Source of the DNA: Poriferisodalis sp965215815
Lineage (GTDB): Bacteria > Actinomycetota > Acidimicrobiia > Acidimicrobiales > Poriferisodalaceae
Assembly (NCBI RefSeq): GCF_965215815.1
Contig: NZ_CBDCEO010000013.1
Location: forward strand, 496,001-560,000
DNA: 64,000 nucleotides
Reading direction: 5' to 3'
A model generated the notes under the pieces. That model saw only the letters and a list, made by a program, of their open reading frames with translations. It ran no database searches and was not told where the DNA came from. Made by a program: the position numbers and the translations under genes. This document shows, one piece after another, positions 1 to 7,467 of the stretch; the first letter of the stretch is position 1; every line of letters begins with the position of its first letter.

Positions 1-642
1 CGGGACGTCGAGTCCGGCATCGACCAAGCCGTTGACCACGTCGTCGGTCGCGGTCAGCTGGGGCACGCCGACTCCCGCGACGAGTCGTGTCGTGCAAACC
101 CCGCCGGGTCCGACGCCGACCTTGATGGCATCGGCGCCAGCTTCTGCCATGTCGATTGCACCGTCGATCGTGGCGACATTGCCGGCGATGACGTCGACCT
201 CGCCGAAGTGATCTTTCAGACGGCGTACGCCTTCGATGGCGTGATCGGCGTGACCGTGCGCGATGTCGAGCACGAGCAGATTGGCCCCTGCTGCAACCAG
301 GGCCTTGGCCCGGTCGCCCATGTCGTGATCGGTGCCCACCGCGCCGCCGACCACCAGCGCCCCGTCGTCGACTCGCTTCACCGCAGCAATCTGGCTCGCC
401 TGCGCGTCGATGGGCATGAACCGGTGGACGATTCCTGCGCCGCCGAGACGGGCCATGGCGATTGCCATCTCGTGTTCGCAGACCGTGTCCATGTTGGCTG
501 CGATCACCGGCAGTTCAATCTGGATGTTGCGGGACAAGCGGGTACGCACCGACACGTCGCTGCGGCTGCGGATCGACGAGCGCTGCGGCACGATCAGCAC
601 GTCGTCGAAGGTCAATCCGGTTCTCAGGCTGCGCAGTTTCAT
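1..642 (-). CDS. IMP dehydrogenase/GMP reductase family protein (partial, GMP reductase-like)
   Basis: Purine nucleotide oxidoreductase of the IMPDH/GMPR TIM-barrel family, acting in the cytoplasm on IMP or GMP with NAD(P)(H). The 214 visible residues begin MKLRSLRTGLTFDDVLIVP (the family LTFDDVL start) and contain the active-site loop GVGPGGVCTTR with the nucleophile Cys at about residue 183. No CBS pair is inserted between the first barrel strands: HRFMPIDAQ runs straight into the next strand. That architecture fits GMP reductase and IMPDH-related proteins better than canonical GuaB, which carries CBS domains. The C-terminal third lies beyond the left edge, so IMPDH versus GMPR cannot be settled here. 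The gene diverges from the YceI gene 28 bp away. Confidence 0.85.
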   Translation of the reverse strand, partial: MKLRSLRTGLTFDDVLIVPQRSSIRSRSDVSVRTRLSRNIQIELPVIAANMDTVCEHEMAIAMARLGGAGIVHRFMPIDAQASQIAAVKRVDDGALVVGGAVGTDHDMGDRAKALVAAGANLLVLDIAHGHADHAIEGVRRLKDHFGEVDVIAGNVATIDGAIDMAEAGADAIKVGVGPGGVCTTRLVAGVGVPQLTATDDVVNGLVDAGLDVP

Positions 643-670
643 GAGCGGCCCCAAGCTACCGTGACCCGTC

Positions 671-1555
671 ATGAGCCCCCGGCGCAGAATTCTCGTGACA
701 GTGGTTGTGCTGCTGGTGATCGTCGCCGCCGCGGCGGCGGTCGGCGTCTGGCGAGTGCTGGGCTCCTCGCCTTCCGAAGTCAGTTTGGCCGAAGCGGTCG
801 CTGACGCCGAGCTCGTACAAGAAGACGCCACACCGGGTGCGACAACCACGGTGGCTGCCGCAGATGATGAGAGCGGTGACGCAGCACCCGAGGGCGGGGC
901 CGGCGATCATGACAGAGACCAGGAATATGTCGTAGTCGTCCCCGAAGACAGCGACACCGATGCAGCCTCTCCTTCGGACGACGTTGCCACGATCGATGAC
1001 ATCAACGGCGGCTGGGCTGTCGAAGCCGAGACGGGTTCTGTCCCATTGGAAGAGGCCACCGGCTCGTTCGCCGGTTTCCGCGTCGACGAGGAGCTGGCGA
1101 GCATCGGCGCGTTCACTGCGGTGGGGCGCACCGGCCACGTCAGCGGCACGATGGAGATCGTCTCAGAACACGTGACGTCAGTGGAGATCGAGGTCGACCT
1201 CACCACGCTCCAGACTGACGACAGGCGTCGGGACGGAGCGGTCCAACGAGCTCTGGGCACTTCCCAGCATCCAACCGCCACGTTCTCGCTCACCGAGGAG
1301 CTGGACATCGAAGGCGCCGCGGTCACAGGGACAGCAATCATGCTGTCAGCGCCCGGCGATCTGACCGTGAACGGCATCACCCGACCCGTCGCCATCGACA
1401 TCCAAGCGCAGCTGGTCGGCAGCGTCATCGCAGTGGTGGGTTCTGTCGAGGTCACGCTCGCCGATTTCAACGTGACCGTGCCGCAGGTGCCGGTCGTCCT
1501 CTCCGCCGAAGACCACGGCATCATGGAGTTCCAGCTCCTGTTCAGACGCCGTTAG
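671..1555 (+). CDS. YceI-family protein with N-terminal membrane anchor
   Basis: A 294-residue protein. MSPRRRILVTVVVLL starts a basic-plus-hydrophobic signal anchor (about residues 6-30). A low-complexity Ala/Asp/Glu-rich linker follows to about residue 105, then a YceI-like lipocalin-fold domain (about 115-294) with the family pattern SGTMEI ... VDLTTLQTDDRRRD ... FSLTEEL ... LTVNGITRPV. YceI proteins bind polyisoprenoid or other amphiphilic molecules and are exported; here the domain would sit outside the membrane, tethered by the anchor. The ligand is not predictable. The stop codon lies inside the first of three tandem hairpin repeats (1545-1649), which may end transcription or stabilise the mRNA. 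No strong Shine-Dalgarno precedes the ATG. Confidence 0.85.
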   Translation: MSPRRRILVTVVVLLVIVAAAAAVGVWRVLGSSPSEVSLAEAVADAELVQEDATPGATTTVAAADDESGDAAPEGGAGDHDRDQEYVVVVPEDSDTDAASPSDDVATIDDINGGWAVEAETGSVPLEEATGSFAGFRVDEELASIGAFTAVGRTGHVSGTMEIVSEHVTSVEIEVDLTTLQTDDRRRDGAVQRALGTSQHPTATFSLTEELDIEGAAVTGTAIMLSAPGDLTVNGITRPVAIDIQAQLVGSVIAVVGSVEVTLADFNVTVPQVPVVLSAEDHGIMEFQLLFRRR

Positions 1556-1649
1556 GCGTCTGAACCATCAGACGCAGTAGACGCCGTTAGGCGTCTGAAC
1601 CATCAGACACAGTAGGCGCCGCTAGGCGTCTGAACCATCAGACGCAGTA
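1545..1649 (+). repeat. Three tandem 35-bp repeats, each a perfect or near-perfect hairpin
   Basis: Three head-to-tail 35-bp units at 1545-1579, 1580-1614 and 1615-1649. Each contains GCGTCTGA-ACCA-TCAGACGC, an 8-bp stem with a 4-nt loop; copy 2 has one stem mismatch. Copy 1 overlaps the YceI stop codon (1553-1555). There is no following T-run, so these are not classical intrinsic terminators, but three stacked hairpins just after a stop codon could terminate transcription, protect a 3' end or bind a protein. Confidence 0.85.
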
Positions 1650-1731
1650 GACGAGCTTCCTGGGGACGGGTGCAGCGTTGGGGTGGGTCGGGCATGATGT
1701 GGCGCCGATCCGGCCAACCGAAGGAGCACCG

Positions 1732-2610
1732 ATGGCAACCCTCTCTGCGGAACCGCTTTCCAAGTCCTACGCGACCGTCAATGGCAAGCGGATGGCGTAC
1801 CACGATTCCGGAGCCGGCGATGCAGTCGTGTTCCTGCACGGCAACCCGACGTCGTCGTACCTGTGGCGCAACATCGTGCCTCACGTGCGACCGCATGCCC
1901 GCGTCGTCGTTCCGGACCTGATCGGCCAGGGCGATTCGGACAAGCTGGACGACACCGGGCCCGACTCGTACCGGTTCGTCGAGCACCGTGAGTACCTCGA
2001 CGGCCTTCTCGAACAGCTCGACCTGGGCGACAACATCACGTTCGTGATCCACGACTGGGGTTCGGCGCTGGGCTTCGACTGGGCGAACCGCCACCGTGAC
2101 CGCGTGGCCGGCCTCGTCTACATGGAGGCGATCGTGTGCCCCATGACCTGGGCTGAGTGGCCCGAGGCCGCCGCCGGCATCTTCAAGGGCTTCCGCTCCC
2201 CCGCCGGCGAGGAGATGGTCATCACGAAGAACCTGTTCGTGGAGGCGGTGCTGCCCGGCTCGATCCAGCGCAAGCTGACCGACGAGGAGATGAACGAGTA
2301 CCGCCGCCCGTTCGTCGAGCCCGAGCATCGGCGTCCCACGCTGACGTGGCCGCGGCAGATCCCGATCGACGGCGAGCCAGCCGACGTGACCCAGATTGTG
2401 ACCGACTACGGCGAGTGGCTCTCAGGTTCTGATGTGCCGAAGCTGCTGGTCAACGCAGATCCGGGCGCGATCCTGAACGGCCCGCAGCTCGACTACTGCC
2501 GCACTTGGCCGAACCAGACCGAGGTGGTCGTGGTGGGCAATCACTTCTGCCAGGAAGACAGCCCCGACGAGATCGGCCAAGCCATCGCCGACTGGCTGCA
2601 CAGCCGCTAA
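1732..2610 (+). CDS. dhaA: Haloalkane dehalogenase, LinB/DhaA-like (subfamily HLD-II)
   Basis: Alpha/beta hydrolase that replaces a carbon-bound halogen by hydroxyl through an aspartyl-ester intermediate. The 292-residue length matches the family. Visible residues in LinB-like order: oxyanion/halide Asn38 in HGNPTSSYLWRN, nucleophile Asp108 and halide-binding Trp109 in HDWGSALGF, catalytic acid Glu132 in YMEAI, and base His271 in NHFCQEDSPDEIG. The acid after strand 6 is the HLD-II pattern. The ATG at 1732 is preferred over an upstream in-frame ATG because AAGGAG (1721-1726) sits 5 nt before it. The gene stands alone and ends before a terminator-like hairpin. Substrate range (chloro- or bromoalkanes, lindane intermediates) cannot be read from sequence. 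Confidence 0.93.
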   Translation: MATLSAEPLSKSYATVNGKRMAYHDSGAGDAVVFLHGNPTSSYLWRNIVPHVRPHARVVVPDLIGQGDSDKLDDTGPDSYRFVEHREYLDGLLEQLDLGDNITFVIHDWGSALGFDWANRHRDRVAGLVYMEAIVCPMTWAEWPEAAAGIFKGFRSPAGEEMVITKNLFVEAVLPGSIQRKLTDEEMNEYRRPFVEPEHRRPTLTWPRQIPIDGEPADVTQIVTDYGEWLSGSDVPKLLVNADPGAILNGPQLDYCRTWPNQTEVVVVGNHFCQEDSPDEIGQAIADWLHSR

Positions 2611-2699
2611 CTCATGCGCAGAGCCGGCTGCTGAGCGCCGGTGCGGAGAGATCAGCACCTGCCCAACGGGCCACCACGTATTCTGTGTGCAATTTTACC

Positions 2700-2717
2700 C
2701 CCTGAGAGGGCTTTTTT
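2700..2717 (+). terminator. Candidate Rho-independent terminator
   Basis: CCCT-GAG-AGGG followed by C and six T residues, 90 bp after the dehalogenase stop and before the convergent LLM gene. The GC stem is short (4 bp), but outer arms TGTGCAA (2686-2692) and TTGCACA (2716-2722) can extend the fold. It is one of the few T-runs in this GC-rich window. Confidence 0.45.
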
Positions 2718-2776
2718 GCACAGATTCGCGGTGGACGGGTTCTGTTCGCAGACTTACCGCAATTTCACCCAGCCGG

Positions 2777-4009
2777 CTAGCTGAGCCCGACTGCCTGGCG
2801 GGAGCGGGCCTCGCGCTGCTTGCGCTCGATCTCGGTGCGCTTTTCGACCGGCGTCTGGTTGGTGATCACCTGGTAGATGTCGGTGTCGATGTCTTCGAGG
2901 AGCACATCACCGGCCAGCACGCCTGACTTCCAGTCCTGATGCTCGGCGTCGCGTTCGTGGAACTCGCCCATCACTTCGTCGGCAAACAGCTCCAAGCTTG
3001 AGCAGATGTCCTCGTGCGTGTTCTTGCCCGCCTGGTTCAGCAAGATGAGCTGGTCGACGTGAGCCTCCTCGTACATCTTCAGCTTCTGGCGGATCGTGTC
3101 GGGTGAGCCCACCAGGCCGACGTTGTTGCTGGCCTTTTGCCCCTTGGGCGACTTCTTCCACTCCTGATACTCGTCCCACAGGTTGACCGAGCCCGGCTCC
3201 ACCGGGCCGTGGGAATTGTAGAAGACCAGCGAGAACTGGAAGAAGGTCCAGCCTTCGGCCTTGGCTTGAGCTTCTTCGTCGGTCGGCGCGCACATGAACG
3301 GGCTGACGACGGCGACACCCGGATTGGTCTGGTAGTCGCAGAGCAGGTCGAGATGGTTGAGGTAGTTGTTGTAGTAGGCGTTCACCCAGGCCCTCGCGGC
3401 GTCTGCCGACACGAACGAGAAGCCCAGCGCACCCATGCCCCGTTGAGCCGCCATGACGATGGTGTCGAGCTGGCTGCACGCCACCCACAGCGGCGGGTGG
3501 GGCTTCTGGTAGGGCTTGGGCACCACGTTGCGGGCGGGGAACTTGAAGAGGTCGCCGTCGTAGGTGTGGTTGACCCTGCTGAACATGGGCATGAGGCAGC
3601 GCACTGCGTCTTCCCACACTTCGCGCTTGTCACGAAAGCGCCGGTCGAAGGGGTGCAGCTCGGTGACCGACGAGCCTTCGCCGAGTCCCAGCTCGACCCG
3701 GCCTCCGCTGACGAGATCGAGCGTCGAGACACGCTCGGCCACTCGGGCGGGGTGATTGGTGGTGAGCTGGATGATGCCGTGACCCAGGCGGATGTTCTTG
3801 GTGCGCTGGCTGGCAGCGGCCAGGAACACCTCGGGCGCGGAGCTGTGGCTGTATTCCTCCAGGAAGTGGTGCTCGACTTCCCACGCGTAGTCGTAGCCGA
3901 GCTTGTCGGCCAGCTCGATCTGGTCGAGCGCCTGCTGGAACAGGACGTACTCGGAGTCGTCGTTCCACGGCCTCGGCAGTTGGAGCTCGTAAAAGATCCC
4001 GAACTTCAT
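2777..4009 (-). CDS. LLM class flavin-dependent oxidoreductase
   Basis: A 410-residue luciferase-like TIM-barrel monooxygenase using reduced FMN or F420. It starts MKFGIFYELQLPRPW and carries WEVEHHFLEEYSHSSAPEVFL (EHH region), HPARVAERVSTLDLVSGGRVELGLGEG and the family-typical PYQKPHPPLWVACS. GGAGG lies just upstream of the ATG. The length exceeds that of basic family members because of a C-terminal helical extension. It is a clear paralogue of the 36818-38071 gene, sharing motifs almost word for word. It diverges from the oxidoreductase at 4225 across a 215-bp region holding a perfect palindrome. The substrate is unknown; members act on alkanes, aldehydes and sulfonates. Confidence 0.9.
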   Translation of the reverse strand: MKFGIFYELQLPRPWNDDSEYVLFQQALDQIELADKLGYDYAWEVEHHFLEEYSHSSAPEVFLAAASQRTKNIRLGHGIIQLTTNHPARVAERVSTLDLVSGGRVELGLGEGSSVTELHPFDRRFRDKREVWEDAVRCLMPMFSRVNHTYDGDLFKFPARNVVPKPYQKPHPPLWVACSQLDTIVMAAQRGMGALGFSFVSADAARAWVNAYYNNYLNHLDLLCDYQTNPGVAVVSPFMCAPTDEEAQAKAEGWTFFQFSLVFYNSHGPVEPGSVNLWDEYQEWKKSPKGQKASNNVGLVGSPDTIRQKLKMYEEAHVDQLILLNQAGKNTHEDICSSLELFADEVMGEFHERDAEHQDWKSGVLAGDVLLEDIDTDIYQVITNQTPVEKRTEIERKQREARSRQAVGLS

Positions 4010-4176
4010 GGCACGCCTCCCAGGGTTGCGGGGCGCCGGTCATCCTAAGCGCGAGACCCTTCGCACCTCGTGGGAGTGGGCAGGTCGGTCAGATGCGACA
4101 GCGGCCGATGCAACCGGGAATGATGGGAGGCTTGCGGCGGCCCCGCGGAGCACGAATTCGGGACCACGGGTCAGAG

Positions 4177-4192
4177 CAAACACTAGTGTTTG
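4177..4192. promoter_or_regulatory. Perfect 16-bp palindrome, candidate operator
   Basis: CAAACACT-AGTGTTTG reads identically on both strands. It lies 33 bp before the ATG at 4225 and 168 bp upstream of the divergent LLM gene, where a dimeric repressor (TetR- or FadR-like) could act. No regulator gene is adjacent. Confidence 0.5.
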
Positions 4193-4224
4193 GTGCGGAG
4201 AGCGGCGGCGAGGACGCAGCAACG

Positions 4225-5133
4225 ATGGAGACAGTCGGATTCGTCGGATTGGGCACGATGGGCGGGCCGATGTGCGCCCGCCTGGCTCGTGCCGGCCACC
4301 AGGTCCTGGCCTTCGACCTCGAAGCAGGCGCGCTGGACGCCGCTGTTGCAGCGGGAGCGTCTGCTGTCGGCTCGGCTGCAGAGGCAGCGGCTGGAGTTGA
4401 CGTGCTGTTGACCTCTTTACCGGCTCCCTCACACGTCGAGACGGTGATGTGCGACGCCGGGGCGCTCGCAGCGCTGTCAGCAGGTTCGATCTGGGTGGAC
4501 TTGACCACCAGCCGCCCCCAGTTGATCCAGCGCCTGGCCACAGAGGCGCCGGCGGGTGTTGCGGTGATGGACTCGCCGGTGACCGGAGCCGTGGATGGCG
4601 CACGCGACGGCACGCTCACGCTGTTCGCCGGCGGCGAGGCCGAGACCGTGGAGCGGGTACGCCCGCTGCTCGAACGTCTGGGGCGCGTGATCGAGTGCGG
4701 CGCGCTGGGCACCGGTTGCGTGGTGAAGCTGGTGACGAACCAGCTCTGGTTCGTGGGAGCTGCCGCGCTGGCCGAAGGGCTGGCCGTGGGAGTTCGCAAC
4801 GGGGTCGAGCTCGGCGACCTGTGGGAAGCCATCAAGGACAGCGTCGCCGACAGCTTCGTGGCCCGGCACGACGCACCCAGCATCTTCGCCGGCCACTACG
4901 ACCCGTCATTCTCGCTGGGCCTGTGCGTGAAGGACCTTGGGCTGGTGGCCGAGTTGGAGTCGGCCGTCGGTGCCGACCTGCCGATGACGGCTGCCGCGCG
5001 TGCAGCGTTTGAACGGGCTGCCGAGCGCTACGGCCTCGATGCCGCAGAGCTGAACGTGGCCCGCCGCATCGAAGACGACGCGGACCTGTCCCTGCGACTC
5101 GACGGCGACTGGGTGCCGCACTGGGAGGCATGA
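4225..5133 (+). CDS. NAD(P)-dependent 3-hydroxyisobutyrate dehydrogenase-family oxidoreductase
   Basis: A 302-residue beta-hydroxyacid dehydrogenase. The N-terminal Rossmann motif GFVGLGTMGGPMCARL binds the dinucleotide, DSPVTGAVDGARDGTLT is the substrate-binding signature, and the catalytic Lys is in TGCVVKLVTNQL. The all-alpha C-terminal domain follows. Members oxidise 3-hydroxyisobutyrate, tartronate semialdehyde or related beta-hydroxyacids. The ATG at 4225 is chosen because the Rossmann fold starts directly after it (METVGFVG); an in-frame extension to 4093 would add non-homologous sequence and run across the palindrome. Substrate not determined. Confidence 0.9.
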   Translation: METVGFVGLGTMGGPMCARLARAGHQVLAFDLEAGALDAAVAAGASAVGSAAEAAAGVDVLLTSLPAPSHVETVMCDAGALAALSAGSIWVDLTTSRPQLIQRLATEAPAGVAVMDSPVTGAVDGARDGTLTLFAGGEAETVERVRPLLERLGRVIECGALGTGCVVKLVTNQLWFVGAAALAEGLAVGVRNGVELGDLWEAIKDSVADSFVARHDAPSIFAGHYDPSFSLGLCVKDLGLVAELESAVGADLPMTAAARAAFERAAERYGLDAAELNVARRIEDDADLSLRLDGDWVPHWEA

Positions 5134-5286
5134 CACGAGCGCGATCGACATCGGCGTCATGGACATTGCGGGGCTGATCGATGTAGCTCGCTACCCGCTC
5201 GACTGAGAAAGCCCTGCGGCCAGCGGCGAACCACAGCGTGGGGAAATCAACGCGCCGGGTACAGGCGCGCGGCGTACCGTGCGGGC

Positions 5287-5973
5287 GTGAGCGATTCAAG
5301 CAACAGCGCGCAGGCTCCGTCGACACGCACCAAGTTGCGGCGGATGGCCGAGCGCGGCCGCTACGGCCATGACGAAGTGGTGGAGATTCTCGACGCCGGG
5401 CTGATTGCCCACGTCGGCGTCAACACACCTGACGGGCCGTTGGTGCTGCCGATGGCCTACGGGCGCGATGAGGAGAATCTGTACCTGCATGGGGCACTTG
5501 CGAACCATTTGCTGAACTCCGGCGGAGGCGCCGAGATCTGCGTGACGGTGACGCACCTTGACGGCATGGTGATGGCTCGTACGCCGTTCCACAACTCGAT
5601 GAACTACCGCTGCGTCGTGGTGCGAGGCCTCGCCCGCCGCATCGACGACGCGGCAGCCAAGGAACGTGCCCTGAAGCTCGTGACCGATCACATCGCCGCC
5701 ATCTGGGACACTTCCCGACCGCCAAGCGATGCGGACCTGCGGGCGACGCTTGTGCTCGAGCTGCCGCTGGCCGAGGCATCGGCCAAGGTCCGCACGGGCG
5801 ACCCGGTCGACGACGCCGAGGACATGGCGGGCAACTGGTGGGCCGGCGTGGTGCCGTTCACGACCCGCTTCGAGATGCCCACCCCCTCAGCCGACCTGAC
5901 CGAAGGAATCCCCACCCCCACTGCCATCGCGAACCTCGCCAACCGCACCCCCGACGCCCGCCACGTCAGCTGA
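5287..5973 (+). CDS. Pyridoxamine 5'-phosphate oxidase-fold, flavin-binding family protein
   Basis: A 228-residue protein with a GTG start. It contains the split-barrel sequence LIAHVGVNTPDGPLVLPMAYG ... LYLHGALANHLL ... CVTVTHLDGMVMARTPFHNSMNYRCVVVRG, which places it in the flavin-nucleotide-binding PPOX-like family (FMN, FAD or F420). Such proteins are often short oxidoreductases of unknown substrate; several bind haem instead. It is probably cytoplasmic and monocistronic. Next downstream is the TA island. Confidence 0.85.
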   Translation: MSDSSNSAQAPSTRTKLRRMAERGRYGHDEVVEILDAGLIAHVGVNTPDGPLVLPMAYGRDEENLYLHGALANHLLNSGGGAEICVTVTHLDGMVMARTPFHNSMNYRCVVVRGLARRIDDAAAKERALKLVTDHIAAIWDTSRPPSDADLRATLVLELPLAEASAKVRTGDPVDDAEDMAGNWWAGVVPFTTRFEMPTPSADLTEGIPTPTAIANLANRTPDARHVS

Positions 5974-6016
5974 GGCATGAACAGCAACGGATCCAGGATG
6001 GCGCTCAACCGACTTA

Positions 6017-6033
6017 TACCATTCTGGTAGAAT
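6017..6033 (+). promoter_or_regulatory. Operator palindrome overlapping a -10 box of the first TA module
   Basis: TACCA-TTC-TGGTA (6017-6029) is a perfect inverted repeat overlapping the -10-like TAGAAT (6028-6033). The box ends 7 nt before ATG 6041, so the transcript probably begins at or next to the start codon. Ribbon-helix-helix antitoxins commonly autorepress from such sites. Confidence 0.5.
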
Positions 6034-6040
6034 CATGTCT

Positions 6041-6259
6041 ATGGACCTCAACATCAAGGATCTCGATGACGAAGTCGGCGAGCGGCTTCGGCAGCAGGCG
6101 GCCGCGGCGGGACTGTCCATGCAGCAATACCTTCGCAACCAGTTGACGCGTGTCGCATCGCGGCCATCCCCCGAAGAGTTGGCGCCCGGAGCCCACACCA
6201 TGAGCCGTTCGGAATTCGAGGCCATACGCCGCAAGCTCCGCGACATCGATGCTGCGTAG
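6041..6259 (+). CDS. FitA/VapB-type ribbon-helix-helix antitoxin
   Basis: A 72-residue protein with the RHH antitoxin start MDLNIKDLDDEVGERLRQQA, then GLSMQQYLRNQL, typical of FitA-like antitoxins (DNA-binding N-terminus, toxin-wrapping C-terminus). It overlaps the PIN toxin gene by 11 bp. ATG 6041 is favoured over ATG 6035 because a -10-like TAGAAT ends at 6033, which would place the transcript start beyond 6035; no Shine-Dalgarno is visible for either start. Confidence 0.85.
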   Translation: MDLNIKDLDDEVGERLRQQAAAAGLSMQQYLRNQLTRVASRPSPEELAPGAHTMSRSEFEAIRRKLRDIDAA

Positions 6260-6623
6260 CGTCGTTTGCGACGCCGGCGGCATGCTCGTCGCAGCAGGAA
6301 TGCTCGAAGGCGACGCGCCTGAGAACGCTGAAGTGCTGGCACTCGATTGGAGCTCGGTGACTGTCGGCCGCTATCTCGCTGCCCGTAGCTTCGGGCGCGC
6401 GGCTGCAGTCGAAGCGGAAATCGGCCTGGCGATCTCGGTCGTCGACGAGTGGTTTCCGGTGCGGTCTCTGGTCGCTTCGACGGTGTCACGCGCGGGTCTT
6501 GAGGCAGTCGACACCCTGGATTCGTGGTCAGCGCTCGTCTTGGCCGAGCACCTGCGAGTACCGCTGTTCACTGCCTCTGACGAGGTCACCAGCGACATCG
6601 TCGATATCCGTCGCCCTTGGTGA
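6249..6623 (+). CDS. PIN-domain toxin (VapC/FitB-like), divergent
   Basis: A 124-residue partner of the preceding antitoxin. The N-terminal VVCDAGGMLVA supplies the first PIN acidic residue; TLDSWSALVLAEHLRVPLFTASDEV matches the conserved PIN C-terminal half (D-x5-ALAE-x-L-x-PLxTAD). The middle is divergent, and the second acidic residue (Glu in the helix) cannot be placed confidently. PIN toxins are Mg-dependent RNases that cleave tRNA or rRNA. Activity here is uncertain because of that divergence. Confidence 0.72.
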   Translation: MLRSVVCDAGGMLVAAGMLEGDAPENAEVLALDWSSVTVGRYLAARSFGRAAAVEAEIGLAISVVDEWFPVRSLVASTVSRAGLEAVDTLDSWSALVLAEHLRVPLFTASDEVTSDIVDIRRPW

Positions 6624-6661
6624 CGTTGCACGAAGCCATCGTGGACATATGGGATGCATGT

Positions 6662-6688
6662 CACGTTTGATATATATAATTTGACGTG
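6662..6688 (+). promoter_or_regulatory. Leaderless promoter with flanking inverted repeat
   Basis: A near-consensus TATAAT (6675-6680) lies 7 nt before the GTG start at 6688. Arms CACGT (6662-6666) and ACGTG (6684-6688) flank it symmetrically. The placement leaves no room for a ribosome-binding site, so a leaderless mRNA autoregulated by its own antitoxin is likely. Confidence 0.5.
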
Positions 6689-6918
6689 TGAAGACGATTT
6701 CGATCACCATCGACGAGCATCTCGACGATGCCGCGCGACTTGAAGCAAAGCGGCGTGGCATCTCCAAGTCTGAGCTGATTCGCCGAGGTCTGTTTCATAT
6801 GCTGCAAAACAGCGAGCCCGCACACCCCGACGATCCTTGGACAGCATTGGCAGGCTTCGGGCCGAAGGGATTGAGCGTCGAGCCGGGCGAGATCGACGAC
6901 CTGCTCTACGGCTCGTGA
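6688..6918 (+). CDS. CopG/RHH-type antitoxin
   Basis: A 76-residue protein: MKTISITIDEHLDDAARLEAKRRGISKSELIRRGL is a textbook ribbon-helix-helix DNA-binding domain, followed by a flexible acidic tail that should neutralise the partner toxin. GTG start. The stop codon overlaps the GTG of the PIN gene in GTGA, implying translational coupling. The operator is likely the inverted repeat around the -10 box. Confidence 0.88.
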   Translation: MKTISITIDEHLDDAARLEAKRRGISKSELIRRGLFHMLQNSEPAHPDDPWTALAGFGPKGLSVEPGEIDDLLYGS

Positions 6919-7325
6919 AGTTTGCCGACACGGGTTGGTGGGTGGCCTGGGCGCTGCCATCGGACACTCGGCACGCTGATGCAATGGCGATGCTCGCTCG
7001 TCTCGGCCGGACGGAGCAGATGCTCACAACGAATCACGTCGTCGGCGAGACATGGACGTTCCTGCGACGCCGCGCCGGACATGCCTACGGCACCGCCTAC
7101 TTGGATCGCATCGAAACGCTCCGGTCGGGGCACGGACTCGTCGTGACGCACGTCACCGAGGACCTGGAACAACGCGCAATGCGCTGGCTGCGGATTCGCG
7201 ACGAACGAAGCTATTCGTTCGTGGACGCCACGAGCTTCGAAGTGATGCGCCAGCGGCGACTGCGCGAAGCCCTTGCATTCGACGGTGACTTCGCCGCGGC
7301 CGGCTTCGTCCACGTGGTCCCCTGA
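6915..7325 (+). CDS. vapC: VapC-family PIN-domain toxin
   Basis: A 136-residue PIN RNase. Conserved acidic positions are visible: Asp5 in MKFADTGWWVAW, Glu in NHVVGETWTFL, Asp in YSFVDATSFEVM, and the terminal FDGDF. The GTG at 6915 is chosen because it overlaps the antitoxin stop by 4 bp and gives the correct PIN beginning. Target RNA unknown. Confidence 0.88.
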   Translation: MKFADTGWWVAWALPSDTRHADAMAMLARLGRTEQMLTTNHVVGETWTFLRRRAGHAYGTAYLDRIETLRSGHGLVVTHVTEDLEQRAMRWLRIRDERSYSFVDATSFEVMRQRRLREALAFDGDFAAAGFVHVVP

Positions 7326-7366
7326 TCAGAGCCCCGGAATGATCAGTCCATTCGCGGTCCCCGGTG

Positions 7367-7426
7367 GGGACCACCGGGTCGAGGGTGTGATAGTCGGCGG
7401 CATCGTCGACGAATATGGCCCGCTCA
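7367..7426 (-). pseudogene. Remnant copy of the 3' part of the GFA-family gene
   Basis: About 60 bp here match 8817-8876 in the same orientation with three visible mismatches, and still encode, on the minus strand, the peptide AIFVDDAADYHTLDPVVP seen near the C-terminus of the GFA protein. It lies between two TA modules with no remaining gene around it, so it is a duplicated scrap left by recombination. Confidence 0.75.
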
Positions 7427-7467
7427 GAATGACCCGTCCAGCGGCGACAGCCCCCCGGTTTGGCCGA

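Noticed and set aside
6249..6623. The first PIN gene as a dead pseudogene
   Set aside because: Sequence is divergent in the middle, but the frame is intact, the acidic residues at both ends remain and it overlaps a good antitoxin gene.
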